From the NCBI GenBank assembly GCA_021234535.1, contig CM037833.1, positions 5,478,709-5,542,708 of the forward strand: DNA of 64,000 bases, in the 5' to 3' direction. Below, piece after piece: positions 39,250 through 52,600 of this stretch (its first letter is position 1; each line of letters begins with the position of its first letter). The stretch comes from Stichopus chloronotus (lineage: Eukaryota > Echinodermata > Holothuroidea > Aspidochirotida > Stichopodidae). Under the pieces are notes generated by a model, which saw only the letters and a list, made by a program, of their open reading frames with translations, had not been told where the DNA came from and searched no databases. The translations under genes and the position numbers were made by a program.

Positions 39250-40475
39250 TATGAGGAACACGTTCTCTGACGCACTCTCAATATCTAGGTACATGTGGCC
39301 GCGCATGGGGGTATTGGTGACGTTCGACTCTTACACGATGTATTGCGGTACTATATCGTAAAGTGACTTGAATATTCGGCACTTCTATCCACAAAGAGCA
39401 ATCTGAATCACTGATGAAATATACAGCTTATAGTACTTCAGGAGAATGGATATGTAAAACTATAGGGATGAGACTTACAACTCCGTGTATTGGCAGCTTG
39501 GTCAGTAATAGCAATCTTTATACGTGATTTAGTGAAATAATCAGGCTAATAACAAATAAATTCTGTCACAATATGTTTGATGTTTTCCAACCGTATATTG
39601 TAGAGAAATTCTAAAGACATTCCAAAATTGTATTGACAACTTTTGATGCGTTTCAACATCTCCTGATTTGGAATGACATGTATCCTCTTCCTTTGTCTTA
39701 TGTCACACATCTATTACACATTTTAACGTAAACATTTTAGCAAGTAGCTATTGTAATTCATGGATTGATTGCAGCTTAACTACTTCCCCCCAGTGTTTCC
39801 AGCTTTACATTCTCACTTTGTTACTTTTACTGTACAGCGTATTTTCTCTTAAAATTCGACATATCTCAATGAACGCAAAGCCATTTGCCGTGGGACTCAT
39901 TCTCCCCTACCTAGGCTTCTTTATCATATCTCACAAAGCTGTGTAATAGAGAGGAATTGCTCAAAGACTTGTAACCATGTTTAAGGGCAGCTGACAAAGG
40001 TCAACAAAATTTATGGAAGAGTTAATTACTTGGTCATTTAAGGGCATTAACTCCATATTTTCTTTTCAGGAGTGTAGTCTTTAATGTGTCGATGATTTGT
40101 ATTAACTTTATTTTATGTTTACTACAGAACTATGAGCTGGTTTAGTATATTACGTGTGACCTAACAGACTGATAAAAGACAAAATATTGTTAAAATATTA
40201 ATGATATACTTAAAATGTATTAAAATTAATATATGTATTATTATTATTTTTGAAAGTGTTATAAAATTTATCGATCAGAGATCCTGAATTTTTTTTTGTA
40301 GATGGATCTGATGTAGAGGGTGAAGAGAGTCTATGCTTATATTAAATATTTAACTAAAATGGTGTGTCTTACTAGCAAAGTTACCATTTTATCAAAACTA
40401 CCTAGAAATTAATCTGTTCGACATGAAAACATGTCTTGTGCAAAACACAGAAAGAAGTAACATGTTGATTGTTCT
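39250..40475. other. No gene recognised
   Basis: Downstream flank of gene B (which is on the minus strand). No exon seen. Confidence 0.55.
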
Positions 40476-40489
40476 TTTATTCGTTTATT
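40476..40489 (-). terminator. Polyadenylation signals of FReD gene B
   Basis: Two AATAAA hexamers on the minus strand (40489-40484 and 40481-40476), about 175 bases after the stop codon. Confidence 0.6.
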
Positions 40490-40662
40490 AAAACGACATA
40501 TAAGATGAAAGTTCTCTCGTGACAATGTTCAAACATTAACAAAACTTTAAAATAATCATAGTAACATTTAGTGTAATTAGAGAAACACTTTATTTCTGCA
40601 AGTTATTGCATTGTACGTTTAGACCATATCCGACATCGTCCATGTTTTCGTGGGTGTGTATT

Positions 40663-40916
40663 TTAGAGTGGTCGAATTTTCATATCTATGTACTGGATGT
40701 TGTTGTATCCACCAGGAAAATTTCTCCAAATTGGACCATCAATATAATTCCAAACATAGTTCGGCATAGTGTCCCAACAAGATGGATATTGAATAGCAGG
40801 CTTAAACCACCAGGCATTACCATGATTATCAGCACAATGGTAAAATGATTCCCCATTGCTGTTATGGTCTTTTGTTGAAAACGGCTGTCCTCTGTGAGCA
40901 TCCATGGCGTTGTAAC
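40663..40916 (-). CDS. Gene B exon 5: FReD end
   Basis: 254 bases to TAA at 40665-40663. Encodes RGQPFSTKDHNSNG (calcium-site region), HCADNHGNAWWF, one further Cys (YPSCWD), a Trp-containing segment and MKIRPL. It lacks the Tyr-rich insertion of gene A. Confidence 0.9.
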
Positions 40917-43900
40917 CTATCAAAAGAATACGATGAGCCAAAATACATCATTTGTCTTAAAACTCTAATTTAAAATAAAATGTGGCATTTTAGAACTTCC
41001 TATTTAAGTATAATATAGCATGTTTTAACTGCTAGCATTGCAACGTCATCATGCACCACGCCCCTGCTATTTATTCATACCTGTCTCCAATCAACATATA
41101 TCACACTAGTATTCCTGTTAACTTCTTCCATGCAGATTATGATACATCGAAATACTTATAACACATACTTAACACATATCAAGAATATAAAAAAGTTAAG
41201 CGTAAATGAGAGAAAAATATCGAAAGTGTAATCCGCTCAGGAGTAAGCTGTTCTCGATCAATGGTTGATTGGAGTATCTAGCACTATGGATAAAACATTA
41301 CGATAAAGATATTGTAAATGTCAAATAGTTGTGATCTATTTTCTTAAAAAAAATAAGTAACCTTAAAAAATGAAAAAAAAAACAATACTGATGAAAACTA
41401 GTCGGTTACAGAGGTCATTATAGAGGTCATTTAAGTAGATTCAGCGACACTACTTCACACAGGTAACAGTGTTAAAATATTTTTAAATGTGTAAGTGGTA
41501 ACAGTGTGGTATCTTTGTGTCATAAAATGTTGTATTGATGTGGTATCAAGAGGTGCTCAATGATTTTTATCCTTTGAGAAGAGTAACTGTCTCATTGCAT
41601 GTATGATAACAATTGACATAACACACTGTATTTGACAAGAATTCCAACATATTGCGATGAAATCTTATCATCTTTTCACGAAACTTGTTCATATGTCTTC
41701 AAATACTGTTTCATTAGTCCTTGATGAAAATACAAAATTGCAAAGTTAAATACACTAACATAATTGCACATTGACTGGAAGGTGTTTCTCCAGGTACATT
41801 GATTTTGGGAAACAAACATTGAGAAAAAATACTATCATATTGCATGTTTCGCAGTAAAACCAAGTTGGTATGACTACCGCGACAAGAGTTTTATTTTAAC
41901 CATTTTCCATTTAATAAACCGCGTGATAAGTGATGCAAGTGAATTTAAATCATGTCGAATTCGGCAGCATTTACATGTTGATAAAAAAGTTTCTTGAATT
42001 CGTTGAATTTCGTGGAGATGACCTTTGCTAAAAGAAATTCAGCGGAAGGGTAGAGAGAAAATTTTTATTACAATGAAATGATTTACACAGCAACTGTTTG
42101 CATTCGAAATTAACTAACCCACAGTGCTTGAAGCGTCGTATACACCTAGTCCAACTAGGGTAAAGTTTGAATCTTCATCGCTGACACGAAATAAATCATA
42201 CTTTGCAAAATAAGGATCACCTCCCTTGGAGATAAAGTCAATTCTGAGTTCGTAATCCTTTTGATTCGTGATGTATGCCAGCTTTTCGTTTCCTAACCAA
42301 ACATCTCGATGAGGAAATCCAAAGCCGTTTTTGTATTCCTCCCAGTAACGATGAAAGTGTACGTTACCGTCTATACGGCGCTGAATTACCTGACGTTCAA
42401 CAGAAAGGAGTATACGTAAATTACGAATAGTTAATACATATGTCCAATACATCTGATACGAAGTGTGTTCTGGAGTACTTTTTAATTTGTACTTGCTTAA
42501 ACATATTCCCTACATAATGTGGACTTGCAGTGGCATATTTGTTAGTTTTATTGACATTCTCAGATGAAAATAAGTATATCAACATGAAAATAGCTTGGCG
42601 TTAATTTTGTTCATTTTGCTTAATAAAATATGATTGCGACATACACATCGAATACCACACATTTCCATATGTGGTGAGAAGTCGTACAGATTATTACATT
42701 TGTTTTGAATTAACCTAACGGATTTTAGCTTATGTTGTATTTCTTCTCGTGCATGCAAGAATATCACAGGATGTCGCACTCACTTTCCGCTTAAAGAAAC
42801 AAAATATAGCATTAAGACAAATTTACGTACAATCCATCCCCCTCCATCGACTGTGTTATTACAGTAGACTGCAAATGGATGCTGTAATCCGTCTGGTTGT
42901 ATCAGGTGAACCCCGTCATACGATTCTCCTTTACATTGTTGGAACACCTCTTTACAATCTCTCGGATACTCAGACTGTTGATATAGGAAGTAGGACTCTT
43001 CTGCAGAACATTAAAACAAATGCGCCACACCGGTTAATTGTATTAAATGTTCCTTCTTAATTTCAACGTTCAAATACAGCTATTTATGCAGGAGATATTA
43101 AAAATATTGTTATGTTCTAATTACACTCAATCATACATGGGTTGAAACATTTCTTACCATACGGTAAGAAGTTGTAACATACCTGTTAAAAAGCTTTCAT
43201 TACTTGTCGAGCCACCATCTAGACCAAAAGTATTCTGTCAGAAATAATTGATGTCTCTAAAAAGATTAAGCAACTCATATTTGCCTCATGCAAAAGGAAT
43301 GTCACTCAACTATTACCTTCATATGAATCATTACCAGTAGCTATTTAAATTTTATATTAAATTGAGAGATTAACAAACCATATTTGAATAACACGCTCTG
43401 ATTAGAATTTATGAATATACACAAAGTTATTTTTCAGAACATCATGAGAAGCTATTATTATTATTGAAAAAAAAAGTGAGAAATCTTCCGCAACTTAGTT
43501 TAAACATCGTGATTTGAAAAAAAAAATGTAAAACTATTGCAGTTATCTATTGGTGAAACAAAGTGATTTAAAAATTATTAAAATTATTTTCGTTTTACAT
43601 CGTATTGGTGCAAATAATGCTGTATTTCTTTTAAGATTCGAAAGTTTGAGGAAAGTGGCCGTTTGCTTTTTCAGCCAAATAAGAACAACAGTTTGGAAAG
43701 CGGGTAGTCGTGCCCACATCATCATAATACAACGAGAAAAAGGATCATAGTTACATCGCTTATCAGTCATTTACTCTAAATCATTACACGAATATTAAAC
43801 AAAACAAGTTTTTTTTTTTTTTTTTTCAAGTGCCATTCCACCATAAAACACTTGCAGAAATATTCTAGAAACTAGGAAACTACTGTAAAGTAGAAAAGTG

Positions 43901-44776
43901 CACCACAACGTACTGTGCAATAAACAAAAAGAGAAAAAAGTAAAAGGAATTCAAATAGATAACGTTGACTCAGTGCCGTAGATTTCCGTCAGCGATTGTT
44001 CTCGATAGCAAAGGCATTAAAGAATATGTTATACTACAAACATGCATGTTGCTAGCACATGTACCATGTACTCAAAATGTGCTGTACTGAGAAGAGCTCA
44101 ATGTGTAAAATAACTATCTTTTACAAAATATGTGTCTGTGTGTGTGTAAAATTGAAAATAATAGGAAAACCAATAAGCAGCATTTTAAAAACATATTTGG
44201 TGTAGAGATTCTTTTTCCTTCATTAACATAAAAATTGAAGCACTCTTAGGCAAGTCATGAAATGATGCCTATGAAATATTTGTCTTTGAGATGTTGATGG
44301 TATATATCGTTGCATCTAACACCGATACAGACTTTTAAGCAAACTTAATCTATAACAAGAGCTAAAACGTCAAGACCTAACAAATGCAATAATTTACATC
44401 TTACACAAGCATAATGTATCATCACGAGCGTCAAGTCTTATTTCTTTGGAGGTACTAATTGAAGCTACCTGATACCGATGTGAATACCAAAGCGAACAAA
44501 ATCAAGGTATTGCGTGCAATGCAACGTTGACTGCTGGCTTCTGGATCAATAGAAGTCATTGTTGACACTTTCAAAATATACTTAAATACCCTGTATATTA
44601 ATTATCATTGTTTACTTGAGTTTGAACACAGCAGCTGATGGAAACGCAAATCAATCCTTCTGTTAAAAAAAAAATCAAAAAGAAAAAGAAACGAACAATA
44701 TTGTTCTCACCGAGTTAGTCGCTGATACTACAGAAACTGAGGCCAGTGCTCCAATTATCAAATAAAAGAAACACAT
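40663..44776 (-). CDS. FReD gene B: complete secreted fibrinogen-related protein, 5 exons
   Basis: The exons on the minus strand are 44776-44711, 43234-43183, 43000-42831, 42389-42119 and 40916-40663. All junctions have GT-AG and matching phases (0, 1, 0, 1). The sum is 813 bases, exactly 270 codons plus a stop. Residues 1-20 are a signal peptide (FFYLIIGALASVSVVSA). A short Ser/Gly linker follows. The FReD runs from about residue 54 (DCKEVFQQC) to EMKIR-like DMKIRPL near the C-terminus of that exon. Secreted FReDs of this form act as pattern-recognition lectins binding sugars or acetyl groups; the ligand here is unknown. There is no collagen or coiled-coil segment. The C-terminal exon is divergent, with one Cys fewer than usual. 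It is transcribed opposite to gene A. This is the most complete gene in the window. Confidence 0.9.
42119..42389 (-). CDS. Gene B exon 4: FReD middle
   Basis: 271 bases. Encodes VIQRRIDGNVHFHRYW, YKNGFGF, DVWLGNEKLAYITNQ, LRIDFIS and FRVSDEDSNF. Donor GTTAGT. Confidence 0.92.
42831..43000 (-). CDS. Gene B exon 3: FReD start
   Basis: 170 bases. Encodes ESYFLYQQSEYPRDCKEVF, then GVHLIQPDG, FAVYC and GGGWI. Donor GTACGT. Equivalent to exon alpha of gene A. Confidence 0.9.
43183..43234 (-). CDS. Gene B exon 2: short linker
   Basis: 52 bases with acceptor 'ctgacag' and donor GTATGT. Encodes NTFGLDGGSTSNESFLT. Phase 0 in, 1 out, joining both neighbours in frame. Confidence 0.75.
44711..44776 (-). 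CDS. Gene B exon 1: signal peptide
   Basis: ATG at 44776-44774, 22 codons ending ATNS, donor GTGAGA. Hydrophobic core with an Ala-x-Ser-like cleavage region (VVSA). Confidence 0.82.
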
Positions 44777-46885
44777 AGTGACAATGACTTCTGAAGAGTA
44801 ATTGATCTTTAAAGTGTGATAGCTTGAGGGAAAATGAAACTTGATGATATTGTGTTTGTCCCAGTAAATGAATTCGCTTAACGATAACTCTATTGAGTGC
44901 TACAGAGTGGATGAGGGGCCATCTGTCTGTACATGAGATTTAATGTCACTGTAATTTCTTATATGCACAGTACAGAGCGTTTCATATTGCCAACGGCATT
45001 ATCCAGTCAAATAGATGAACGTAATAAATATTGAGTAGAGAGCAATGCATGATAGATCGAAGTATGAAAACTAAGTCGAAATTTGTATAAATCATTTGAA
45101 CACGCAATGTTATCAATCCCAAGAACTAGTTTGGGCTTTTGCGAACAAGGGAAAGAAAATTAAGGGAGAGAATTAACCCTTAAGTGGGATTTGGACAAAG
45201 CGCTTGAAAATCGCCCCATTTTCATAATTGTTGAAAATTATCAATTAACAAAATGGATATTGATTGAAAGAATATGAAAAATAAAACTCCTGCAACACTG
45301 ACACATAAAAGATGAAAAAAAAAAAAACATTCAGAATGTGCTCCTTTTCAATTTTAGTGCAATTCAGATGCCAGTTAAAGCTTAAAAAATCACAATAATA
45401 AATAGAAGATAACACTTTGAAACATCAGCCAGACGAAGCCATGTACGTAAGAATTGATTGGAATTATTAATATCTTCTATGAACTTGCCAAAAAAATCTT
45501 AAGGAGACTCATTGAGTTGTTCTGTGTAATTCAGTTCATTTTCCTAACCCTGTTCCTACACAGGTTTCCTTCACTTACTACTGGTAAATGGTCAAACAAA
45601 GAGGATTTACATGTGTCATATACAACGGAATAGTAATGATTGAGTAACTATGAATTAAAGTTGGTTTTTGAAAAACTGTGACCAAAGGGCAAATTTATTT
45701 CAAAATAAGATGAAAAAGCGTAAATCAGTAGTTATTCTGGTAAAATAATTTGAAACATTCTCAGTGCTTACTATAGTTTCTACAGTTTCTTTCGGTCAGT
45801 CTTCGACCATCTTAAGATACAAGTAGGAATGCTACGAAAAGAACACAGTAATATATGTACAAGACACAAGTCAGGGGATAACATTAAATTAGAAATGTAT
45901 GAGTGAATAGAAGACAATCAGTATATACACAAAGGGGATGTCAGGGACTAACATTTACAGATTATGATCTTATCAGATAGTTGGCTGGTGTATCCAACAG
46001 ATTTGTTGAACTTCATTCGTCTCAGCGTCGATTAACTCCTAGACAATTTAGCCGGAATCTTCCAGGCAAGACATCAAATCTAAATACTTACGAAACAGCC
46101 GGCTTACATTACCATGTACATTTATTACATCATTTATGGTAGCTCAACCGTAACATATATAGCAGCTTAACCGTAACACTCTCTCTGCATGTGGTACCTG
46201 GTCATAGATTTTCATTGAACACTTCCTGTAAAGAACTACCTAGGTTTGCTCAAAACCTCATCACACAAGTATATGAGTATGTTCATAACCAAATATATGA
46301 TCACGTGGAACGTTTTCAACCAAAAAAAAAAAAAAGTGTCTTTACATACTCTCATGATACGAGTCGAATATAGTCGGCATCCATAGGTAAATGGAGACGG
46401 AGTATCGTAACCGCATTTTCAACTAATGTAACGTCACATTTTGTTACGTTTTGTAACAGGTGATAACAGTAAAATATTAAATATTGCTTTTTGTCGATAT
46501 AAATAGGGTTATTATGCAAGTTACACATAGTAGATTGTTATGGGAGTGAACTGTTAGAAATTCTATGTATAACGCTGGAATCATTGCTGCCTGGTGTTGA
46601 CAGAGCCGACTTAATAAATCACTTTCTTAGTTCTGTATCTTTATTGTTTACTGTTTACAAACGATTTTTTAAATGTATGTTATTATCTCATATAGCCCCT
46701 ATAGGGGCTAAGATGAGATATTGTAATCACTTGGCTAGTGGAGCTATATATTGTACTGTGCAACCATGGGAGAACGGTTGCCATGGAAACGCTTGGAGTG
46801 GATGAGTAGCGACACCCCAGGGGTACCCCGTGGTACAGTGACCATGGGTACATGAGGGTTCTGTTGGGTGGTATAAAGGAAAACG
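44777..46885. other. No gene recognised; upstream flank of gene B
   Basis: I see no exon and no clear TATA box at a fixed distance from gene B's ATG. Short open frames (46191-46373, 46584-46805) have no features. Confidence 0.55.
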
Positions 46886-46942
46886 TGTCCGTGCCAATGT
46901 GCGTGCGTGCGTGGGTGTGCGTGCGTGTGTGTGTGCGAGTCC
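46886..46942. repeat. GT/GC simple repeat
   Basis: Alternating 'gtgcgtgc' and 'gtgtgt' tract. The His/Arg/Thr-rich frames on the other strand are shadows of it. Confidence 0.85.
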
Positions 46943-47084
46943 GGACCTGTCCAAATTGTGGTTTTTCCAGAATAGTTTGAAAAGCATATGAGCGATTAAG
47001 TTGAAACTTAGTAGGATTGTGCATGATGAAAATATGTGAGAAATGTATTAGTTGTATGGTAAATCGAGTCAAATTTGCTGATTT

Positions 47085-47640
47085 TTAAGAAAAAAAAGAA
47101 AACAATTTTGCCCCAAAATTTGTATTTCCAGCATATCTTGAGAACTATTAGACCAATAAACTTAAATTTTTGTAAGTTCTTACCTGAGAACACTTTGTTC
47201 AACACAATATTAATGCAATGATAAATCCAGCGAATTTTGCTGATTTTTGACCAAAAAAAAAAAGCCAATTTTGCCTCAAAATTTGTATTTCCAGCATATC
47301 TTGAGAACTATTTGACCAATTAACTTAAAGTTTTGTTAGGACTAAGCCGAAAACACATTGTTCGACATAATATTACTGTAATGGTAAATCCAGTGAAATT
47401 TGCTGATTTTGGAGAAAAAAAAGCCAATTTTGTCCCAAAATTTGTATTTCCAGCATATCTTGAGGTGTGTTTGAGCATTTATGCAAAAGTTTGCAAGGAC
47501 TTACTTGAGAATGTAATATTCAAGGTATATCACTTTTGTATTAAAGAGAGTGAAAATTTCTGAATTTTTTTTAGAAAAAAGCAAATTTTGCCCCCAAATT
47601 TTTATTTCCACCATATCGTGAGAGCTAATTAAGCATAAGA
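47085..47640. repeat. Tandem repeat, four ~160-bp units
   Basis: 'aaaatttgtatttccagcat' followed by 'atcttgagaacta' recurs at about 47114, 47280, 47440 and 47598 (166, 160 and 158 bases apart). Each copy is preceded by a poly-A-rich 'gctgatttt...aaaaaagccaattttg' stretch. Non-coding. Confidence 0.85.
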
Positions 47641-48249
47641 CGCAAAATTTTGCAAGGCCGTTCCTATGAACACAATAATGAAGATACAGTATATTACTCT
47701 TATAGTAAACTGGTGAAATTGTATGATTGTTTGGTAACAAACTTAGAGCCAGCATCTGGGTCAATACTAGACACCACCTTTTTAACTTTAGCCAAACATC
47801 TTTAGCAGAACTGGCCCCTGTTGATAATGTCTTTTATGAGAACATTATTTTTAAACCAAACAATAATTTTAGCAGAACCAGGCCATGCACTTATGTGCAA
47901 ATACCCATAGAGGGATGCTCTTATATCCTACCCCTAACTCTAACCACTAAGCCTAACCTACATGGAATAACCCAATGTTATAATTGTGTTATGTAGCGTA
48001 ATATGCACAGATAATTTTGAGAATTTATTATCGTTACTTGAGTCTAGTAGCACCAGGCTATAACCTTAAGTTTGGATTGCCCTCTTGTTTTTATATGTGT
48101 TTATAATTTAGTGTTTATAACGTATCGTCACATCATTATCACTATTATCACTCTATAACCGTCATTATTGCCGTCATTATTATTACTTCTGCGAGCTTGG
48201 CCCTTTCTTAGCAAAAGTTCTATGTATTTAGATTCGCTTTATGGCTCGC
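47641..48249. other. No gene recognised
   Basis: Low-complexity 'attattatcact' stretch near 48130-48190; otherwise featureless. Confidence 0.5.
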
Positions 48250-49640
48250 TCGTTTATTTACTTTTCTCTTTTTTGATACACAGTAATGAATGTAATAAAA
48301 TAACAATATTGAAAAAAAAAAGATAATGGAGAATCTGAAAAAAAAAAGCTTAGCTTGTACAAGCCAGATCCACCATACATAAATACAAGAAGAGGGAAAA
48401 CAGGAAATACCCTAAGCCCCCTCCCCACAACCCCATTTGGATAAGCCCATCCCACCATCCCACCACCCCAGCCCCGACACCCCAACCCCACTACCCCAAC
48501 CCCACGACCCCATCTCCATACGAATAACAATACGAAAAAGCTACACAGTACAGGAGAGAAGGAAAATATTACGTGTTGCTTTTGCATAAAAGAAATTCCT
48601 TAAGGTGATTAACAAATGTAGACAGCGTTGGTAAAGTTCTGAGTTGAACGTCAAGGTAATTCCAAAGAGTGGGCCCGTAGAACCGTACTGTTCGTTTACT
48701 TAAAGCTAAACGAGAATAGGCAATGTTGACAGAGGAAGTGTTACTTGTAGGAGAATTATGGTACTGATTATTAAGATTAAAAAAGGAGCCAAAGACAGGC
48801 GGTAATAAACCCTTAAAGTACTTATATACAAATGTGCCCCGCTGAAAATGGTAAATATCATAGATTGTCAAAATTCGTAAATTACTAAAGATATGTGCTA
48901 TATGATCATAGTAATTAGAGTGGGTAATTAATCTTATAGCCTTTTTCTGTAGTAAAAATAACCTATCCAAATATACATTATGAATGTTTCCCCAAAGGAT
49001 ATTACAATACGAGAGTTGAGGGTAAACAAGATTATAATACAGGGATAGTAAAACCTGTCTAGGAACATGTCTTATCTTGCACAGAATACCAATGTTCTTA
49101 GAAGTCTTTTTACATACACTGTCAATGTGGAAATTCCAACTTAAATGTGGATCAATAAGGATTCCCAAGAATTTAACACAAGTTACTTCATTTACAGTTG
49201 AATTATTAAAAGTAAGTCGTAAATCAGGTTAACAGATCGTTTGGTATGGAAAATGACAAAGTTGGTTTTGTTAACATTAAGAGATAACTTGCTTGCATGA
49301 AACCAATTGCATATCATGCGAAGTTCATTATTTATAATATATTCCTAACCTATCAGATCGTTATGTCGAAAAAGAATACTAGTGTCGTCCGCAAAGAGAC
49401 AAAATTTTAACTTATTTGAGCAAGTAGGAAGATCATTAAGGGAAATAAGAAATAACAGAGGTCCTAGAATGGATCCTTGAGGAACACCACATGAAATGTT
49501 AAGGTAGGGTGAGATAATTTCACCTATTGCACACATTGCTTACGATTCGAAAGGTAATTTTTAAGTAGGTCGTGAGCTAGATGTAATTGATATGGGAGAC
49601 TTATGAGGTTTCTTAATGAGTGGTCTCCATTCAAATTTTT
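48250..49640 (-). mobile_element. 5'-truncated non-LTR retrotransposon (Jockey/CR1-like RT)
   Basis: On the minus strand, the first piece (about 49600-49345) has YLSNRKQCVQ, CGVPQGSILGPLLFLI and the catalytic FADD. After a frame break the second piece (49168-48569) has GILIDPHLSWNFHIDSVCKK, YPQLSYCNILWG, LQKKAIRLIT and a C-terminal LWNYLD, the thumb and tail of such RTs. Stops and a frameshift near 49200-49345 kill it. A C-rich 3' UTR (48410-48520 as read on plus) and A/T-rich end lie near 48250-48320. The endonuclease and ORF1 are absent. Confidence 0.85.
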
Positions 49641-52600
49641 GTGAAATCACATGTTATTACAATCACCACCGGGGACAGGGGTACCTTATTTCTGTAATAA
49701 TAAACTAAGACATGAACGTGTAATAAGTTAACATGTTATACGTAAAAAAAAAAAAAAAAATGAAACAATATTTGGACAATTGAAGTCTACTAGACTGCTA
49801 ACACAACAACAACGGAAGAAGGCTGGAACCACATCTTCCTAGTCAGTTAATATAAGTCCACTTTCGTTACTATGCACTTAATCTCAGTACATAGAGAACA
49901 TAGCCTACGGTAACTAGCCATTCTAATATAAAATAAAGTCTGCCTCTTTAATTTTCACAGAAAGAAAACAACACAAATACAGGTATTACCTTTAAGGGAT
50001 GGATATTTGTCTTGCAGATCTACTGACATCTTCTTTGGCATGACCGTTCCTTTATTCGACTAGGATCTTTGTTTTGATTTTATTTCAAAGTCACTTGCTG
50101 TAATTAAGGTTATATTCTTTTTTATGTTTGTGCACTTGGTTTAAATTCAGACTGAGGACCTAAACAATGGATTTCAGGTTCTCTGAAGGGAATTCATTAG
50201 GGTTAGGATTAAGTAAGAAAAAACAAAAGAAAACACAATGAGGTCCTAGGATTGTATGCAAAAACCAACATTTGCGTGTGTACTTAATACACATTGAAAC
50301 ACTAATCCTGTGTTGTTACTTTTGTACATGTAAAAGATAAATTTAACAATTGTGATTCCACCCAGGAACATCGACGAAGACTGTAACTACCAGATTTGGT
50401 CACATGTAGTCAGCAAGGGTAATGTAAGATGGTAATGCCATAACAGTTTACTCCCACTACTGGAAAGGTGGGGGGGGGGGGATAACGTAAAGTGAAAAGA
50501 TGATTGCATTGTCTTCATCATAACTTTGCACTTATGTAATTGTACAAGTAACTATAAATGTTTTTAGGAATTCCACATTTCCCCTACAGTGGAGATCCTA
50601 ATTATTAGGTTAATCTTATCATAATCTTACAACTAAGAAGAGCCGACAAGTCGACTTACATAATGTACCTGGACAAACATTAACAGCTATATTGTAAATA
50701 GTGACGGCCATTCGTGCTCATTTACTTTTTTTTCACAGTGCATTCGCCTATGAAGAACAAAGTACCTCTCATTCCTGGTGCACATTGATGGTGTGGTTGT
50801 GACTGGACAGGTAGAATACGTGCAATGAGTACTGAGGAACTATCACATTGCAAAGTTTCCATTTAAATGAGCTGACACAGATTTTATCGTTTAGTGTGAG
50901 TAATGCATGAAGCTTGTCGTTAAAAATAACAATTAGAAGAACTTTTTATATTACAGTGGATTGCTTCTGAAAGAGCTTTTAAATGCTATGTTTGTAAGAA
51001 GTTCGCAGAAAATGTTATTCATCACTTAAGGTTATTTTGGGGACTCATTGAGTTACTTATCAAAATTCATGATATTTTGTCATACCTGTATAGTATTACT
51101 CATATGTATGATGTAAATGGTCAAAGTAAGAAATTCTAAGCATTTGACACACACCTGAAGTAACAAGGATGGGTAATTACCATTCGAAATCACTTATTGC
51201 ATATCTGTCAGTGACCAGACACCTTTTTCTATAAGGTAGGCCCTTTTAAGCATAGACAAATTCTGCTCATTAGAAACTACAATTTCTCTTATTTTTAGTC
51301 ACTGTAGGAATAGATACATGAATGGTGATATTAGTATGCGCAGATTTCCTTGCGACTCATCACAAAAAAGACAACGTCAACTCAATGAGCCCTTTTAAGT
51401 CAGCTCAATATGTAAATTATATCAAAATGAAAAAAGTGCCACAGTTTATTGATTAAGAGCCAGAATAATATTCAATAAACTGTTTCTAAGAAGCTTCCCC
51501 CAAAGTGAAATATTGTTTTTCTCTCCTGCAACTACAAAGCTGTGTGAAAATATCACCTTTCACTAAACAATGTTTGCATCATATACTAAACAAAAAAGGT
51601 TTGTCTGTCAGAGGATGATCAACGGAAATATCATTTTACTTGACGTGTTCACTATTGTGTTCACATTCTATGATATTAAGCAGGTTTCAAGAGATGTAAA
51701 GCACGTGATGTCAGGTGTGTCTAGGAACAAGTGACACGTTGGGGAAGATAAAAGGAGACAGGCTCTCGATACTTACAACAAAAAAACAAATGTATTTCAA
51801 AATTTTCCACTTAATAATCAGTGTCGTTTCCTTCTGTTACGAAACATGGCAATTGTCATCAACGCATAAATGGTAAATTTAGTGGTCAGAATCATCATAT
51901 TTATGACTGTCACAATGGCTAAACTAAAACATGAAAAACACAGATCATACTTAGGGATGACCAGATGGCCTTTAGGGAAATTTATTACAACTACAAACAG
52001 CATTTCAATCATAGGCATATATGAAAATGTGTGTAGAAGTTCAAAGTGGAAGGTGGGATTCGCACTGACGTCGCAAGTAATCAAGAAGAACCACTTTGAA
52101 GCTTAATCCGTAACGATTTGCAAACATTTCATTTGCGTGAGTATTTCATTCACCTTGAGACAAAAACCTCTTTTAGTCGTCCATGGAATATACTCGTGCA
52201 TTGGTTAATTATGTAAAAGGGAAAAGAAAGAAAAAAACAAGAAAAATTTAGTCTTACAATTTAACATGGATATATCAGGTCTAACTCAAATTTAAGCAAT
52301 GAGTGACCTGATATTTACATCAAGGTAACCAATCTGACTTATCCAAATGAATAGAATTAAGATGAGGTGCAGCGTTGTTACTTTGCTTCCCCCAAAAGGA
52401 TAGAACAAAGCCCACCCAAAGTTCTTTGAACCATTCAAAAGCTCAATAAGGTGTAAAAGGTGTAAAGTGTAAATGATCTATCGAACACTTCACATGTATC
52501 ATTTCATAAATCACAGATGCTGAGATTAAAGTTCAGTGCAGCATATTTATAAAAATAAACGAAACTCAGAGAAGCCTTTGTCTTATTTCTTCAAAGACGG

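Noticed and set aside
46683..46987. His/Thr/Arg-rich minus-strand open frames
   Set aside because: Caused by the GTGCGTGC simple repeat; no further support.
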